From: Lysobacterales bacterium | Lineage (GTDB): Bacteria > Pseudomonadota > Gammaproteobacteria > Xanthomonadales > SZUA-36 | Length of the DNA: 6,784 nt | Assembly (NCBI GenBank): GCA_009692275.1 | Contig: SHZL01000153.1 | Span: 1 to 6,784, forward strand | Direction: 5' to 3' | Shown here: positions 6,531 to 6,784 of the stretch, piece by piece | How positions within the stretch are numbered: position 1 is the first letter of the stretch | Layout of the letters: each line of letters begins with the position of its first letter | Position numbers and translations under genes: made by a program | Notes under the pieces: generated by a model | The model's input: the letters and a program-made list of their open reading frames with translations, nothing else | Databases searched by the model: none | Told to the model about the DNA's origin: nothing

Positions 6531-6784
6531 TGATCCGAATCGAATGGCCGAATGCGATTGGCAGCCCGGATCATCTCCAGCGATCGTGTGCCGCCATTAC
6601 CGATGCGAAAACCCGTTATGCCGTTAGGCATGAGAGCGACCAGCATGCCACCCCAGCCGATCATTTCGGCTACTGAAGTGGTTAAGCCGGATTCGGTCAC
6701 AAATGGCGTATGCCAAAACGACATGTGGTACGAATTATCGCCGTATTCGGTTTTCGCCCCGGTGGGCAAACCGCGAATTTCGGT
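6527..6784 (-). CDS. C-terminal part of a probable serine hydrolase (beta-lactamase family), truncated by the window edge
   Basis: The last 85 residues of a gene that enters from the right edge; the frame is open through base 6784, so an in-frame TTG at 6769 should not be taken as the start. The tail contains HMSFWHTPF, then MIGWGGMLVALMPNG (a small glycine-rich turn and strand), ITGFRIGNGG, and a final helix ending in IRPFDSDQ. This resembles the C-terminus of class C beta-lactamase-like serine hydrolases (Pfam Beta-lactamase), where 'GYGGN..VLMPNGV..FRF.DG' and a closing 'AAE.IRP' helix are common. The catalytic SxxK and YxN motifs would lie outside the window, so activity cannot be judged. 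Its stop overlaps the start of the sulfotransferase gene by four bases, which implies an operon. Confidence 0.6.
   Translation of the reverse strand, partial: TEIRGLPTGAKTEYGDNSYHMSFWHTPFVTESGLTTSVAEMIGWGGMLVALMPNGITGFRIGNGGTRSLEMIRAANRIRPFDSDQ

Noticed and set aside
1..6784. tRNA or rRNA genes, CRISPR arrays, insertion sequences, phage or toxin-antitoxin genes
   Set aside because: I looked for cloverleaf-like arms, regularly spaced repeats and transposase or integrase motifs and saw none. The coding content is accounted for by the receptor, the two sulfotransferases and the edge fragments.

Overview
The window looks like a piece of a Gram-negative proteobacterial chromosome, most likely a marine or aquatic gammaproteobacterium. 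This rests on an outer-membrane TonB-dependent receptor of the type abundant in such bacteria, two TPR-sulfotransferase fusions of the kind often found beside those receptors, and moderately high GC with Shine-Dalgarno starts. The taxonomic call is an inference from gene content; there is no rRNA or marker gene here.

Layout. Positions 1-155 hold a possible truncated gene on the minus strand (start inside the window, end beyond base 1) whose product I do not recognise. Positions 156-385 are a divergent intergenic region with a perfect 12-bp palindrome nested in a longer inverted repeat; a candidate promoter overlaps it. Positions 386-2770 (+) encode a complete TonB-dependent outer-membrane receptor of 794 residues with signal peptide, TonB-box-like segment, plug and barrel. 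A strong rho-independent terminator (2794-2820) follows. Positions 2834-4849 (+) encode a 671-residue protein with TPR repeats and a C-terminal PAPS-dependent sulfotransferase domain. A 67-bp convergent gap separates it from a second, shorter TPR-sulfotransferase (537 residues) on the minus strand (4917-6530). That gene overlaps by four bases (ATGA) the end of an upstream gene on the same strand (6527 to beyond 6784), whose last 85 residues resemble the C-terminus of a beta-lactamase-fold serine hydrolase.

How the genes may work together. The two sulfotransferases are paralogous in architecture and point at each other. Each is predicted to be cytoplasmic and to transfer sulfate from PAPS to an unknown acceptor. 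The receptor would import a large or scarce ligand across the outer membrane. Association of TPR-sulfotransferases with TonB-dependent receptors is a recurring neighbourhood as I recall it, but the acceptor and the ligand cannot be read from this sequence. The terminator shows that the receptor and the first sulfotransferase are probably separate transcription units, whereas the second sulfotransferase is probably translationally coupled to the hydrolase.

The points most worth a second look are the paired sulfotransferases beside a receptor with an unusually tyrosine-rich acidic loop, the terminator overlapping an apparent upstream start of the first sulfotransferase, a Gly in place of the usual Arg in the receptor plug motif, the palindrome upstream of the receptor, and the unrecognised partial reading frame at the left edge.
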